Shown: positions 7,212 to 16,436, counted from the stretch's first letter. The stretch is DNA of 64,000 nucleotides from Acidobacteriota bacterium (GCA_003388555.1 QQVD01000071.1:59055-123054); one strand, 5' to 3'. Numbers and translations are program-made. Notes: a model not told the origin generated them from the letters alone.

Positions 7212-9764
7212 ATGCGCATCCTCAAATTCGGCGGCACCTCGGTGCGCGACGCGGAGCGCATCGCGGTGGTCTCCGGGATCGTGCGCCAAGCCACCCGGCG
7301 TGAACCGGTCGCGGTCGTCGTCTCGGCTCTCGCGGGGGTGACCGGCCGGCTGGTCGCGCTGGCCGCCGCAGCGGCGGACCCCGAGTCCGGCGAGGCCGCC
7401 GAGGCGACGCTGGACGAGCTCACCGAGCGCCATCTCGCCGCGGCGGCGGAGGTGGCCGAAGGCGAGGCTCGCGAAGCGCTCGTTGCGCGGCTGCAGGAGA
7501 TCCTGCGCCAGCTGCGCGACGTCGCCCGTGGCGCCGTCCTGGTCGGTGAATGCACACCGCGCACCCGCGACCGCATCCTGGCCACGGGCGAGCTCGCCTC
7601 CGCCGAGCTGGTGGCGGCACGCCTGTGCCGCGACGGCGTCAATGCTCAGGCCCTCGACGCCAGGCAGCTGGTGGTCACCGACGATCGCCACGGTGGCGCG
7701 CTCGCCTTCCTCGATCTCACCCGCTCGCGCATCCGTCGGCACTTCCAGCGCCTGGGCGAGGAGGCCTCAGTGCCGATCCAGGTGATCACGGGTTTCCTCG
7801 GCGCCACCCGCGACGGAGCTACGACGACGCTGGGGCGCGGCGGCTCCGACTACACCGCGGCCCTGTTCGGAGGCGCGCTCGACGCCGCGGCGATCGAGAT
7901 CTGGACCGACGTCGACGGCGTCATGAGCGCCGATCCGCGGCGGGTGCCGAGCGCCGTCTCGCGTCGGCGTCTGAGCTTCGAGGAGCTCATGGAGCTGGCG
8001 CACTTCGGCGCCAAGGTCGTCTATCCGCCCACCGTGCAGCCGGCGCGCGCCGCGGGCATCCCGCTGCTGATCCGCAACACGCTGCATCCCGAGCACCCCG
8101 GAACCGAGGTGCGCGACGGCATCAGCGGCTCTTCGGCGACCCAGCCGCTGGCAGGGGTCACCTCGACCGGACCGGTCAGCGTCTACCGCCTCGAGGGTCC
8201 CGGCATGGTCGGTATCCCCGGCTTCGCGGGCCGGCTCTTCCAGGCCCTCGCGCAGTGCGACGTCAGCGTCATCCTGATCACCCAGGCCTCGAGCGAGCAC
8301 TCGATCAGCTTCGCCACCGCGCCCGGACTCACCGAGCGGGTGCTGCGCTGCGTGCACAGGGAGTTCGAACGCGAGCGCCTCGGCGGCGCGCTCTACGACC
8401 TGGCGGTCGATGAGGACGTCTGCGTCGTCGCGGCCGTCGGTGAGGGGATGGCCGAGCGACCCGGCATCGCGGCACGGCTCTTCGCCTCGCTGCGCCAGGC
8501 GCGGGTCAACGTGCGGGCAATCGCGCAGGGCAGCTCGGAGCGCAACATCTCGACCGTGGTGGCGCGAGCCGACGAGACGATCGCCCTGCGCGCCATCCAC
8601 GACGCCTTCTTCGCGCCCACCCTGCCGCGACGCCGCAGCCAACCGGCGCCGGCGCCGCTGCGCGTCTACCTCGCCGGGGTCGGCGGCGTCGGCAGCTCGG
8701 TGCTCGACCTGCTCGAGCGACTCCCGTCGCCGCTGGCCCTCTGCGGCGTCGCCGATTCACGACGGCTGCTACTCGCCGGCGACGGCGATCACCCCCTGCT
8801 CCTGTCTCGTCACACCCTCGCCTCGGAGCTCGACGCGCGCGGCGCTCCAGGCGGCGGTGCGGCCCTGGCCGATCACCTCGTGGCCCACAGCGCGGAGCTC
8901 GGCGAGGACGGCTCCGCCTGCGTCCTGGTCGACTGCTCGGCGTCGCCGGAGCTCGCCAGACGCCACCCGGATCTGCTGCGAGCAGGCTGTTCGGTGGTCA
9001 CCGCCAACAAGCTCGGCATCGCCGGCGACGCGGAGCTGGCCGAGGCGCTGCGCCCGTACTTCGATCCCAGCGAGGAGACCCGGTCGGTCTATCGCGACGA
9101 GGCCACGGTGGGAGCGGGACTGCCGATCCTGTCGACCCTGCACGAGCTCGAGCTCTCGGGCGACCGCATCGTCCGCATCGAAGGGGTCTTCTCCGGCACC
9201 CTCGCCTTCGTGCTCGCGGCGCTGCGTCGGGGCCGGGCGCTCTCCGAGGTGGTGCACGAGGCCCACGCGGCCGGCTACACCGAGCCCGACCCGCGCGCCG
9301 ACCTGAGTGGCGAGGACGTGGCGCGCAAGCTCCTGGTGCTGGCGCGCCACCTCGGTGAGCGCTGCCGCCCGCAGGACGTCGAGGTCGAGCCGCTGGTGCA
9401 CGGCGACGACCTCGAGGGCTCGCTCGACGAGTTCTGGGCCGCTCTGCCGGCCCATGACGACGCACTGCGGCAGCGGCTCGAGGCGACCGCGCAGCGCGGC
9501 CGCGCGCTCGCCTACCTGGCTTCCTGGAACCGCTCCGACGGGCGGGCGCGCGTCTCCCTGCAGGAGGTCGATCCGGACCATCCAGCCGCCGGCCTGCGAG
9601 GCACCGACAACCTCTTCGTGTTCGTCACCGAGCGGTGCCCCGGCGGCCTGACCATCCAGGGTCCCGGCGCCGGCACCGAGGTCACCGCAGGCGCTGTGTT
9701 CTCCGACCTGCTGCGGGTCGCCGGCGAGGTGCTCGAGGTAGCACCCGGTGGAGCGTCTTCTTGA
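7212..9764 (+). CDS. thrA: Bifunctional aspartate kinase / homoserine dehydrogenase
   Basis: The 850-residue fusion starts MRILKFGGTSVRDAERI. Residues 1-300 are the aspartokinase (KFGGTS, GRGGSDYTAALFGGAL, EIWTDVDGVMSADPR), about 315-465 two ACT regulatory domains (VSVILITQASSEHSISFA and VNVRAIAQGSSERNIS), and about 485-850 the homoserine dehydrogenase (GVGGVGSSVLDLL NAD(P)-binding loop, IEGVFSGTLAFVL). It catalyses the first and third steps of the aspartate pathway leading to threonine and methionine. The ACT domains imply allosteric feedback, most likely by threonine. It heads thrA-thrB-thrC; thrB starts within its stop codon (TTGA). No attenuator peptide rich in Thr or Ile was seen in the 111 bp upstream. 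Confidence 0.96.
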   Translation: MRILKFGGTSVRDAERIAVVSGIVRQATRREPVAVVVSALAGVTGRLVALAAAAADPESGEAAEATLDELTERHLAAAAEVAEGEAREALVARLQEILRQLRDVARGAVLVGECTPRTRDRILATGELASAELVAARLCRDGVNAQALDARQLVVTDDRHGGALAFLDLTRSRIRRHFQRLGEEASVPIQVITGFLGATRDGATTTLGRGGSDYTAALFGGALDAAAIEIWTDVDGVMSADPRRVPSAVSRRRLSFEELMELAHFGAKVVYPPTVQPARAAGIPLLIRNTLHPEHPGTEVRDGISGSSATQPLAGVTSTGPVSVYRLEGPGMVGIPGFAGRLFQALAQCDVSVILITQASSEHSISFATAPGLTERVLRCVHREFERERLGGALYDLAVDEDVCVVAAVGEGMAERPGIAARLFASLRQARVNVRAIAQGSSERNISTVVARADETIALRAIHDAFFAPTLPRRRSQPAPAPLRVYLAGVGGVGSSVLDLLERLPSPLALCGVADSRRLLLAGDGDHPLLLSRHTLASELDARGAPGGGAALADHLVAHSAELGEDGSACVLVDCSASPELARRHPDLLRAGCSVVTANKLGIAGDAELAEALRPYFDPSEETRSVYRDEATVGAGLPILSTLHELELSGDRIVRIEGVFSGTLAFVLAALRRGRALSEVVHEAHAAGYTEPDPRADLSGEDVARKLLVLARHLGERCRPQDVEVEPLVHGDDLEGSLDEFWAALPAHDDALRQRLEATAQRGRALAYLASWNRSDGRARVSLQEVDPDHPAAGLRGTDNLFVFVTERCPGGLTIQGPGAGTEVTAGAVFSDLLRVAGEVLEVAPGGASS

Positions 9765-10786
9765 GCGGCTGCGACAGAGCCAGCGCCTTCGCCCCGGCGT
9801 CGGTCTCGAACGTCGCCTGCGGTTTCGACGTGCTCGGCTTCGCCCTCGACAGCGAGCTCGGCGACCGGGTGAGTGTGCAGCGCTGCGATCGACCGGGGGT
9901 CCGGCTGCTGTCGATCTCGGGCGATCACGGGCAGCTGCCCGTGGACCCGGCGCGCAACACCGCTGGCGTCGCGGCTCGCTCGATGCTCGAGCGGCTCGTC
10001 GCACGGGGCGCCGCGCCGCCCGATGTCGGAATCGAGATCGAGATCGAGAAGCGGATGCCGATCAGCAGCGGCATCGGCTCTTCGGCGGCCAGCGCCGCCG
10101 CTGCAGCCGCGGCCGTCGACGCGCTCTTCGGCGGCTCGACGCCGTGCGGTGAGCTGCTCGGCTGCGCCCTCGACGGCGAGGCCCTGGCGAGCGGCTCGCG
10201 CCACGCCGACAACGTCGCCCCGGCCCTCTTCGGCGGACTGCTCGCGGTGCGCACCCTCGCCCCCGAGCCCGACCTGGTGCGCCTGCCCTGCCCCGCGTGG
10301 CTCTCATGTGCCCTGGTGCTGCCGGAGATCGCCGTCAGCACCTGTGCGGCGCGCGCCGCTCTCGGCGAGCGGGTAGCCCTGCCGGTGGCGGTGCAGCAGT
10401 CGGCCAACCTCGCCGCTCTGGTGCACGCTCTACACACCGACGATGCCGATCTGCTCGGGCGCGCCCTGGTCGACCTGATCGCCGAACCGTGCCGCAAGGC
10501 AGCGGTGCCCGGTTTCGACGCCGCGATGCAAGCGGCGCGCGAAGCCGGGGCGCTCGGAGGCAGCCTGTCGGGAAGCGGTCCCGCTCTCTTCGCCCTCTGC
10601 CGCGAAGCGGCGGCGGGCGAGGTCCCGTCGGTGGCGCGAGGGGCGGCGGAGGCGATGGCGAAGACACTGAGAGGCGCCGGGGTCGCCGCGCGCTCTCTCG
10701 GCGTGCGCATCGCCATGGACGGCGCTCGCTCGCGCACCGAGATCGTTGGCGCGGAGTCGACGACGCCGCGAGCGGCCGGGCGTTGA
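9761..10786 (+). CDS. thrB: Homoserine kinase (GHMP kinase)
   Basis: The TTG at 9761 overlaps the thrA stop (TTGA) and follows a GGTGGAG site, giving 341 residues that start with the family pattern ASAFAPASVSNVACGFDVLGFAL. The ATP-binding GHMP motif PISSGIGSSAASAAAAAA lies near residues 98-115, and a GHMP C-terminal motif GALGGSLSGSGPALFAL near 263-280. It phosphorylates homoserine for threonine synthase. The longer in-frame extension to 9635 overlaps thrA and is rejected. Fourteen bases after the stop, a 48-bp tandem repeat leads into thrC. Confidence 0.95.
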   Translation: MSGCDRASAFAPASVSNVACGFDVLGFALDSELGDRVSVQRCDRPGVRLLSISGDHGQLPVDPARNTAGVAARSMLERLVARGAAPPDVGIEIEIEKRMPISSGIGSSAASAAAAAAAVDALFGGSTPCGELLGCALDGEALASGSRHADNVAPALFGGLLAVRTLAPEPDLVRLPCPAWLSCALVLPEIAVSTCAARAALGERVALPVAVQQSANLAALVHALHTDDADLLGRALVDLIAEPCRKAAVPGFDAAMQAAREAGALGGSLSGSGPALFALCREAAAGEVPSVARGAAEAMAKTLRGAGVAARSLGVRIAMDGARSRTEIVGAESTTPRAAGR

Positions 10787-10798
10787 GCGGGCCGCTGC

Positions 10799-10846
10799 GA
10801 GGACCAATGCGAGGACCAGTGCGAGGACCAAAGCGAGGACCAGGGC
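10799..10846 (+). repeat. Tandem 12-bp repeat between thrB and thrC
   Basis: Four perfectly spaced 12-bp units each begin GAGGACCA (GAGGACCAATGC, GAGGACCAGTGC, GAGGACCAAAGC, GAGGACCAGGGC). The array ends 10 bases before the thrC GTG. Every unit contains a GAGGA core that could mimic a Shine-Dalgarno sequence, so copy number might affect thrC translation; this is inference. The same GAGGACCA core recurs as a 12-bp repeat near 34.84 kb. Confidence 0.95.
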
Positions 10847-10856
10847 GGAGACCGCG

Positions 10857-12245
10857 GTGAGCTCGCGCTTCCTCAGCACCGGCGGCGGCGCGCCGCAGGC
10901 CGATCTCGGCGAGGCGCTGACCCGCAGCCTGGCGCCCGACGGCGGCCTCTACGTCCCCGAACGCCTGGAGCCCTTCTCCGCCAGCGAGATCGCGGCGCTG
11001 CTGGAAGCTCCTTTCGTCGAGGGCGGAGCGCGCCTGCTGGCACGGCTCGGCCTCGCGGAGCTGGAGCCCCGGGAGCTCGAGGACCTGGTGCGCGGCAGCA
11101 TCGACTTCCCGTTGCCGCTGCGCTGGCTCGACGAGGCAGGCGATCCAGCGCTCGGAGTTCTCGAGCTCTTCCACGGTCCGACCCTCGCCTTCAAGGACGT
11201 CGGCGCCCGTTTCATGGCGAGACTGATGGCGCGCCTGAGGGTCACGGGACGACTTCCCGGCGGCGACCGGCAGCTGACCGTTCTGGCGGCGACCAGTGGC
11301 GACACTGGCAGCGCGGTGGCGCACGCCTTCCACGGCCTCGACGGCTTCCGCGTCGTGGTGCTCTTCCCGCAGGGCCAGATCTCGCCAGCGCAGCAGCGAC
11401 TCTTCACCACCCTGGGAGAGAACGTCACCTCGCTGGCGGTCGAGGGCTCGTTCGACCTCTGCCAGTCCCTGGTCAAGCGTGCCTTCGCCGATCCGCGGCT
11501 GCGGCGCCGGGTACGGCTGGCCTCGGCAAACTCGATCAACGTCGGCCGGCTGTTGCCCCAGACGCTCTACTACTACGAGCTGTGCCGGGTGCTGGAGCGG
11601 CGCCGCCGCGGCGCCGAGCTGTGGGTGTGCACGCCTTCGGGCAACTTCGGCAACCTGACCGCAGGCCTGTACGCCCGTCGGCTCGGGCTGCCGATCGCGC
11701 GACTCGTCGCGGCGACCAACCGCAACGACGTGGTGCCCGAGTTCCTCGCCGGCGGCGCCTTCTCGCCGCGACCCTCGGTGAGCACACCGTCCAACGCCAT
11801 GGACGTCGGAGATCCGAGCAACTTCCAGCGCATCCAGGCGCTCTACCCGAGCGATGGGGCGCTACGCCAGGACCTCGTCGGCGCCCGCTTCGGCGACCGG
11901 GAGACGCTCACCGCCATGCGCGAGGTGTACGAGCGCTGGGGCGAGATCCTCGATCCCCACGCGGCGGTCGGCTACCTCGGGCTGCGCCGCGCCCTCGGCG
12001 AGAGAACGGACGCGACGCGACGACCCGTCGACGGTGTCTTCCTGGCCACCGCCCATCCCGCCAAGTTCCGCGAGGTGGTCGAGCGCGCCGTGGGCACCGC
12101 GCCACCGCTGCCGCCGGCCCTGGCGCGGTGCATGGAGCTGCCGGAACGGATCGTGACCCTGAGCCGCGACGGCGCGGCGCAGCCCGGCGGCGAGGACCCC
12201 CGTTACGAGCAGCTGTGCGCGGTGCTGGAGCAGGGCGCGCCATGA
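10857..12245 (+). CDS. thrC: Threonine synthase
   Basis: The GTG at 10857, with GGAG just upstream, gives 462 residues starting VSSRFLSTGGGAPQADLGEAL, the usual threonine synthase N-terminus. PLP-binding features are LAFKDVGARFMARL (lysine near residue 111), ATSGDTGSAVAHAF and CTPSGNFGNLTAGLYARRLGLP. The enzyme converts O-phosphohomoserine to threonine and closes the thrABC operon. An extension to 10746 would translate the tandem repeat and is not favoured. Its TGA stop sits inside the left arm of a large hairpin shared with the convergent gene downstream. Confidence 0.96.
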   Translation: MSSRFLSTGGGAPQADLGEALTRSLAPDGGLYVPERLEPFSASEIAALLEAPFVEGGARLLARLGLAELEPRELEDLVRGSIDFPLPLRWLDEAGDPALGVLELFHGPTLAFKDVGARFMARLMARLRVTGRLPGGDRQLTVLAATSGDTGSAVAHAFHGLDGFRVVVLFPQGQISPAQQRLFTTLGENVTSLAVEGSFDLCQSLVKRAFADPRLRRRVRLASANSINVGRLLPQTLYYYELCRVLERRRRGAELWVCTPSGNFGNLTAGLYARRLGLPIARLVAATNRNDVVPEFLAGGAFSPRPSVSTPSNAMDVGDPSNFQRIQALYPSDGALRQDLVGARFGDRETLTAMREVYERWGEILDPHAAVGYLGLRRALGERTDATRRPVDGVFLATAHPAKFREVVERAVGTAPPLPPALARCMELPERIVTLSRDGAAQPGGEDPRYEQLCAVLEQGAP

Positions 12246-12293
12246 GCGGTTCCCGGCCAGGCCGCCGGCCGGTCTCGCGCGAGACCGCTCATG
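12241..12293. terminator. Bidirectional hairpin between convergent genes, containing both stop codons
   Basis: CATGAGCGGT (12241-12250) is a perfect inverted repeat of ACCGCTCATG (12284-12293). Inside lie CCGGCC/GGCCGG arms and the palindrome GGTCTCGCGCGAGACC (12271-12286). The thrC TGA (12243-12245) and the opposing oxidoreductase TGA (12291-12289) fall within the two outer arms. There is no T-run, so this is a likely transcript-end or blocking structure rather than a classical intrinsic terminator. Confidence 0.7.
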
Positions 12294-13449
12294 TGGCGCC
12301 GAGGTCGGCCTTGCGCCGCCGTCGCACCACCCCGCCGCGCAGGGCCGCGCCCGACTCACCGACGTGCAGCGCCAGCAGGCGGGCGAAGATCCCCGGTCGC
12401 GCCGCCAGCAGCCGCAGGGCCCCGCGCCGCAGTCTCGGACGGCGCGACAGCTGCAGGGCAGCATGCATCAGCAGCAGCGGCACGCGACGGCGGCGCCGAT
12501 GCAGCCGGGCGTAGAGCGCCGGTCGACCCCGATCCAGCGCCTCGGCGACGGCGAGGGCGTCGGCGAACCCGAGCGCCATCCCTTCGCCGGTGATGGCGTC
12601 GAGGTACCCCGAGGCGTCTCCGACCAGCAGCAGATTGCGGTCGACGACCGCCCGGACCCTCTGATGCAGCGGTCCGGCGCCGCGCGGCGCACTGGCGCGC
12701 GGCGCCCCGGCGAGACGCTCGTGGAGGCTCGGGAACGCCCGCCAGACCCGCTCGAGATGCTGCTCGAATCCGGCACGCTCACCGCGCCGCCACCAGAGGA
12801 TCGCCAGGCCGACGACGTCTTCTGCCACCGGCGTCACGTACGCCTCGAGTCCGTCGAGCCAGTAGACCTCGACCTCGTCGCTCCACGGCGCCACCTCGAA
12901 GTGCACCCGGGCGCCGAAGCGTTGCGCGGCGCCGGCCGGGGCAGCAAGCCCGCACTGCCGGCGCAGCGGCGAGCGCAGGCCGTCGGCGGCGACGATCCAG
13001 CGCGGCCACAGCACCTCCGCCGGCTCCGCGGCTCCGGGGCCCCGGCGCAGCGCCAGTCCCCAGCGACCTTTCGCGGCATCGTCGACCAGCTCGGCCCTGA
13101 CGCCGCGTCGAGGCTCGATCGCGGGCTGCGCGGCGACGGCGCGGGTGAATCGCTCGGAGAGCTCGAGGCGACGGACTCCGCGACCGCCGCGGAACGGGAA
13201 CCCGGCGGCCACCTGATGCCGCTCATCGAGATAGCGGATGCCGCGCAGCGCCCAGCCGCCCGGCGCCAGATCCACCCCGACCTCGCGCAGCGACTCCAGG
13301 GCGTCGGGCATCAGTCCCTCACCGCACGCCTTGTCGAGAGGCGCGCCCCGGCGCGACTCCACCAGGGTCACCACCATGCCGCGCCGGGCCAGGGCCAGCG
13401 CCGTCGCCATCCCGACCGGGCCGGCGCCCACCACCGCGACGTCAACCAT
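12289..13449 (-). CDS. FAD-dependent oxidoreductase (geranylgeranyl-reductase/hydroxylase-like), PKS cluster tailoring enzyme
   Basis: The 386-residue flavoprotein begins with a Rossmann dinucleotide motif (VDVAVVGAGPVGMATALALA), followed by LVESRRGAPLDKACGEGL and the second FAD motif GDASGYLDAITGEGMALGFADAL (about 275-297). This matches the geranylgeranyl-reductase / PHBH-type monooxygenase group of single-component FAD enzymes. Its ATG overlaps the stop of the acyl-AMP ligase gene by 8 bases, making it the last gene of the type III PKS cluster. Type III PKS clusters for alkylresorcinols in Streptomyces (srsABC) pair the PKS with a methyltransferase and an FAD hydroxylase, so hydroxylation or reduction of a phenolic lipid is a reasonable inference. 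The exact reaction is unknown. Confidence 0.8.
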   Translation of the reverse strand: MVDVAVVGAGPVGMATALALARRGMVVTLVESRRGAPLDKACGEGLMPDALESLREVGVDLAPGGWALRGIRYLDERHQVAAGFPFRGGRGVRRLELSERFTRAVAAQPAIEPRRGVRAELVDDAAKGRWGLALRRGPGAAEPAEVLWPRWIVAADGLRSPLRRQCGLAAPAGAAQRFGARVHFEVAPWSDEVEVYWLDGLEAYVTPVAEDVVGLAILWWRRGERAGFEQHLERVWRAFPSLHERLAGAPRASAPRGAGPLHQRVRAVVDRNLLLVGDASGYLDAITGEGMALGFADALAVAEALDRGRPALYARLHRRRRRVPLLLMHAALQLSRRPRLRRGALRLLAARPGIFARLLALHVGESGAALRGGVVRRRRKADLGAT

Positions 13450-15409
13450 CGTGACCGCCGCCCGAACCCTGGTCCGGTGCCGGGTGCGGCGCCCTGCCCG
13501 GCGTCTCTCGCACCGCTTCGTACAGGATCGGCAGCCGCCCCTCCCGCCAGCGCGACGCCGCCTCGGTCCGGCGCAGCTTGCCCGACGAGGTGCGCGGCAG
13601 GCTCCCGGGCCGCACCAGCACGACCGCCCGCGGCGCCGCCCCGGCGCCGGCGAGGAGGAGCCCGCGCCGGCGCCTGACCAGGCCCGCGCGCTGCTCCTCC
13701 GCGACCCGTGTCTCCGCCAGCAGCACGTATCCCTCGCCGTCGTCCCCTGCGCCCTCGCCGCCTGGTCGCCAGGTCGCCGAGGACGCCGCCACGGCGGCTT
13801 CCTCCAGCGCCTCCTCGCCGGCGAGCATCTGCTCCAGCCACTGCGCCGGCCAGCTGCGGCCGCGCACGATCACCAGGTCACGGTCGCGACCGAGCAGGAA
13901 GAGCTCGCCGCTCCAGAGCAGGCCCCGGTCGCCGGTGTCGAGCCAGCCGTCGCGTGTCGCCGGGTCGAGCGACCAGGAGTCCCCCCGCCGGCGCAGGATG
14001 CCGCTGAGCAGCGAGGGGCCTCGGATCCACACCCGCCCGACCTCGTCGGTGGGCGCGTCCGTTGGCGGCATGCGGCCAGAGCTGTCGGCGGCCGCGACGA
14101 TGCGCAGCTCGAAGCCGGCCAGCGGGCGGCCGAGCGAGACCAGCTCGACCGAGTCTGCCGATCCGCTCTGCCTCTGTGTCGTCTCCGCGGTCTGCGCGGC
14201 GGGCAGCGAACGGACGACACCGCGCTCGAGCGCCGCGCGATCGAAGTGCACAGTGCGCGCCGGTGCGTCGAGGTCGGAGAGGGTGACCGCGAGTGCCGCC
14301 TCGGCCAGGCCGTAGGCCGGGGTGAGGGCAGCTGGGCGCAGGCCCCAGCGGGAGAACCTCTCGCTGAAGGCACGCAGGGTCGTCGGCGCGATGGTCTCCG
14401 AGCCGTCGAGGGCGGTCCGCCAGCAGCTCAGGTCGACCCCCTCCAACTCGGCGTCGCGCACCTTGCGCACGCAGTGCCGGTAGGCGAAGTCCGGCGCCGG
14501 TGACACCGTCGCCCGACGGTCGCTCACCGTGCGCAACCAGGTCGCCGGCCGGGCGACGAAGGTCTCGGGGCGCAGCAGGGTCAGGTCTGCGCAGCGCAGC
14601 AGCGCCGGCAGCACGCAGCCGATCAGGCCCATGTCGTGGTAGAGCGGCAGCCAGCTCACCCCGCTCTGGCGTGCCTGCGCCCCGTCCGGCCAGCACGAGC
14701 TGAGCAGCTCCGCCTGCGCCAGCAGGGCGCGATGGCTCAGGGCGATCGGCTTCGCCTCGCCGGTCGTGCCCGAGGAGAACTGGATCAGGGCGACGGACTC
14801 GCTCAGCGGCGCACTGCCCGCTCCCTCGCCGGCCGCATCGGCGACCGGCGACGGAGCGCCCTGCAGGGCCGGCACAGAGAGCTGGTCGAGGCGCAGCACT
14901 CGCGACGCCGACTCACCGCTGCGGCGTGCCGCCGCCACCAGCAGGTCTTCGTGCCGAGCCGTACAGAGCACCAACGCCGCACCACAGGCGTCGAGCGCCC
15001 GAGAGGTACGCTCGACGTAAGCGTCGCGCGGGGCGAAGCGCTGCGGCGGCGGCAGCGGCGCCGGTGCCAGCCCGGCGAGCCAGCATCCGAAGAGGGCGCG
15101 AAAGAAGTCGGCCCCGGTCGGACACACCACCGCCACCCGTTGCGGCAGGGTGTCGTCGCCGCGGCCGCCGGCGGCGGCCGACGCCACCAGCGGGCGCAGA
15201 CGCAGGGCGACGGCTGCCGCGTCGCAGACCAGATCCCGCCAGGAGACGAATCCCGGCTCTTCGCGCGCGTCGACGAAGCCGACTCCGTGGCGCCGGGCCG
15301 ACGCCGAGTGCCGCACCTCGTCGAGCAGGGCGGCCAGCGTCGTGGCGGTGGACCGAGGCGACCCGGACGACTGTGGGCGGGCCGGCGGAGGCAGCGGCAG
15401 CGACGGCAT
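13442..15409 (-). CDS. Fatty acyl-AMP ligase (FAAL-type acyl-activating enzyme)
   Basis: The 655-residue adenylate-forming enzyme carries the P-loop-like LIQFSSGTTGEAKPIALSH (about 205-223), the FAAL-typical WLPLYHDMGLIGCVLPALL (about 248-266), YGLAEAALAVTLSD, and a C-terminal RTSSGKLRRTEA with the conserved lysine. The YHDMGLIG wording favours a FAAL, which transfers acyl-AMP to an acyl carrier protein, over a CoA ligase. The ACP gene lies immediately upstream; the starts overlap as GTGATG, so either the GTG at 15412 or the ATG at 15409 is used. The inferred role is to load a fatty acid on the ACP as starter for the type III PKS. Substrate length is unknown. Confidence 0.88.
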   Translation of the reverse strand: MPSLPLPPPARPQSSGSPRSTATTLAALLDEVRHSASARRHGVGFVDAREEPGFVSWRDLVCDAAAVALRLRPLVASAAAGGRGDDTLPQRVAVVCPTGADFFRALFGCWLAGLAPAPLPPPQRFAPRDAYVERTSRALDACGAALVLCTARHEDLLVAAARRSGESASRVLRLDQLSVPALQGAPSPVADAAGEGAGSAPLSESVALIQFSSGTTGEAKPIALSHRALLAQAELLSSCWPDGAQARQSGVSWLPLYHDMGLIGCVLPALLRCADLTLLRPETFVARPATWLRTVSDRRATVSPAPDFAYRHCVRKVRDAELEGVDLSCWRTALDGSETIAPTTLRAFSERFSRWGLRPAALTPAYGLAEAALAVTLSDLDAPARTVHFDRAALERGVVRSLPAAQTAETTQRQSGSADSVELVSLGRPLAGFELRIVAAADSSGRMPPTDAPTDEVGRVWIRGPSLLSGILRRRGDSWSLDPATRDGWLDTGDRGLLWSGELFLLGRDRDLVIVRGRSWPAQWLEQMLAGEEALEEAAVAASSATWRPGGEGAGDDGEGYVLLAETRVAEEQRAGLVRRRRGLLLAGAGAAPRAVVLVRPGSLPRTSSGKLRRTEAASRWREGRLPILYEAVRETPGRAPHPAPDQGSGGGHDG

Positions 15410-15717
15410 CACCCGCCCCCGTCGCGCCCTTGACGCAGCGCGACGACCCGCCGCGCCAGGTCGCCGACGGTGCGCAGGCTCGCATCGTCGTCCTCGGAGA
15501 AGGCGATCCGGAAGTGGTTCTCGATCTCCACCGCGAGGGTGATCAGGGCGATCGAGTCGAGCTCGAGATCCTCGACCAGACGGTGCTCGGCGCGCAGCTC
15601 GCTCGCCGCCACGGGAGAATCGGCGAGCACGTCACCGAGGGCGGCGAGGTCGCGGATCTCCTCCAGCACCGCCGCGTCGGCGCCCTGCGCCCCACCGGGG
15701 TCGTGGCCTCGGTGCAT
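15409..15717 (-). CDS. Acyl carrier protein of the PKS cluster
   Basis: This roughly 102-residue protein has the 4'-phosphopantetheine attachment motif DLELDSIALITLAVEIENHF, with the serine near residue 52. The ATG at 15717 follows AGGA at good distance; a GTG at 15735 is an alternative that would overlap the preceding gene. It sits between the ICMT-like gene and the FAAL gene with overlapping ends, so it is probably the FAAL's dedicated partner, not the housekeeping AcpP, whose usual neighbours fabD, fabG and fabF are absent. Confidence 0.88.
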   Translation of the reverse strand: MHRGHDPGGAQGADAAVLEEIRDLAALGDVLADSPVAASELRAEHRLVEDLELDSIALITLAVEIENHFRIAFSEDDDASLRTVGDLARRVVALRQGRDGGG

Positions 15718-15721
15718 CGCG

Positions 15722-16381
15722 TCATCCTCGTTCACTCGTCTCCGTCCCCGCAAGCTCGGCGGCCGGTCCGCAGTAGGTCCGCAGCGCCGCGTTCTCGCAG
15801 CGTAGCCGAACCGCCAGCACGACGGCGTTGAGCAGCGAGCCCAGCACCGCCGTCCTCCAGCCGCCGTGCAGCAGGGGCAGTGCGGCGAACTCCAGCACCA
15901 CCGCCAGGTAGTTGGGGTGCTTCATGTGGCGGTACGGGCCCGTGGTCACCGCCGGACGGCCCGGCTCGCAGAGCACCCGCGTGTTCCAACGATCGCCGAG
16001 GCTGGCGATCGCCCAGTAGCGCAGAGCCATGGATGCGGCGAGTGTCAGCGCCGCCAGCAGCAGCAGCAGGGGACTCCAGCACGGCCGCAGCAGGAACCAC
16101 TCGAGGGGCGTCGCGATCAGGAAGCCGACGTGCAGCGCCACCATCCAGCGGTAGTGCCCTCGACCGAGCTCGATCCCACCGCGGGCGCGAACCCGAGCCG
16201 CGTTGCGCCGCGACAGCGACAGCTCGTAGAGCCGCTCGCCGACCACCGCGAGCAGGATCGCCGTGGCGACCGCCAACGAGCGCCCGTCGGCGGCGCGTGG
16301 CTCCATCGACAGCAGGCCGCTGGCGACGGCGGAGGGCGACGGCGCGCCGACGAGCAACGCGACCGGACCGGCGATCACCAT
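15722..16381 (-). CDS. Isoprenylcysteine carboxyl methyltransferase (ICMT)-family membrane protein
   Basis: The 219-residue product from the ATG at 16381 has several membrane helices (for example LLLLLAALTLAASMALRYWAI) and the ICMT-family motif GPYRHMKHPNYLAVVLEFAALPLLHGG, which forms the SAM-binding C-terminal part. Bacterial members next to type III PKS genes (Bacillus bpsB, Streptomyces srsB) O-methylate alkylpyrones or alkylresorcinols, and this gene sits directly after the PKS (55-bp gap). The inferred role is methylation of the PKS product at the membrane. The long open extension upstream overlaps the PKS coding region in another frame and is rejected. Confidence 0.85.
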   Translation of the reverse strand: MVIAGPVALLVGAPSPSAVASGLLSMEPRAADGRSLAVATAILLAVVGERLYELSLSRRNAARVRARGGIELGRGHYRWMVALHVGFLIATPLEWFLLRPCWSPLLLLLAALTLAASMALRYWAIASLGDRWNTRVLCEPGRPAVTTGPYRHMKHPNYLAVVLEFAALPLLHGGWRTAVLGSLLNAVVLAVRLRCENAALRTYCGPAAELAGTETSERG

Positions 16382-16436
16382 ACGGCTGCCGTCCTGTGTG
16401 CCTGCGCCCCGGACATCATCATGGTCGGCTCGCAGA

